5,604 bases of DNA from an uncultured Chloroflexota bacterium (GTDB lineage Bacteria; Chloroflexota; Anaerolineae; Anaerolineales; Villigracilaceae). Every line of letters begins with the position of its first letter. Positions within the stretch are counted from its first letter, which is position 1. Under the pieces are notes generated by a model. It was not told the DNA's origin and searched no databases. It saw nothing but the letters and a program-made list of their open reading frames with translations. The stretch spans positions 1 through 5,604 of the forward strand of contig CAILWD010000404.1 of assembly GCA_903837815.1 (NCBI GenBank), read 5' to 3'. Below, piece by piece: positions 5,581-5,604 of this stretch. The position numbers were made by a program, and so were the translations under genes.

Positions 5581-5604
5581 GTCATTGCGAGGGCGATAGC
5601 CCGA
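5580..5604. repeat. Palindromic interspersed element, copy 2 (cut by window end)
   Basis: The 25 bases 5580-5604 are identical to 5169-5193 (28 if the preceding TCT is included), so the second copy lies in direct orientation to the first. It contains the outer arm and the GGGC-GATA-GCCC side hairpin and would continue past the window. Confidence 0.85.

Noticed and set aside
5166..5604. CRISPR array
   Set aside because: Only two repeat copies, about 410 bp apart with a gene between them; the repeat is a long palindrome and no regular spacers exist.

Overview
The window looks like a piece of a moderately GC-rich bacterial genome, most likely an uncultured Chloroflexota of the Anaerolineae type. 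This placement is an inference. It rests on a Ycf46-type AAA+ protein in an envelope-gene cluster, weak Shine-Dalgarno use, and two kinds of dispersed intergenic repeat that I associate with such genomes from memory. No marker gene fixes the taxonomy.

Left part (1-3524). The first ~125 bases encode, on the + strand, the middle of a Rpn/PD-(D/E)XK nuclease-transposase protein. Its reading frame runs abruptly into the antisense of a minus-strand gene. That gene (77-775) encodes a single-pass membrane protein with a FlgD-type Ig-like domain, and it has lost its natural 3' end at the same point. Upstream of it on the minus strand are a polytopic membrane protein (791-1804) and a Ycf46-like AAA+ ATPase (1908-3485). 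The three genes share one direction. The gap is 15 bp between the last two, and a ~100-bp spacer between the first two holds an inverted 9-nt-periodic repeat. They may form a cytosolic ATPase / integral membrane / extracytoplasmic Ig-domain module. A good promoter (TTGACG-17-TAACAT) lies almost on top of the ATPase ATG, implying a nearly leaderless transcript.

Middle part (3486-4899). A ~300-bp divergent intergenic region carries a perfect TATAAT upstream of a 96-aa conserved-hypothetical protein that resembles beta-propeller blades. A HpcH/HpaI-family class II pyruvate aldolase (4138-4899) follows.

Right part (4900-5604). A 94-aa two-TM protein starts 4 nt after the aldolase stop, and its last codons and stop lie inside an 88-bp palindromic element (5169-5256). 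This element can fold into an outer stem, two side hairpins and an inner stem. Next is a 99-aa GIY-YIG nuclease (5271-5570), and a second copy of the same palindrome starts at 5580 and is cut by the window end. The nuclease gene is therefore bracketed by two direct copies of the element, with extra inverted GAGAAGAGAG tracts just inside. This arrangement is the best candidate in the window for an undescribed system: a small GIY-YIG nuclease linked to spread or maintenance of a palindromic repeat.
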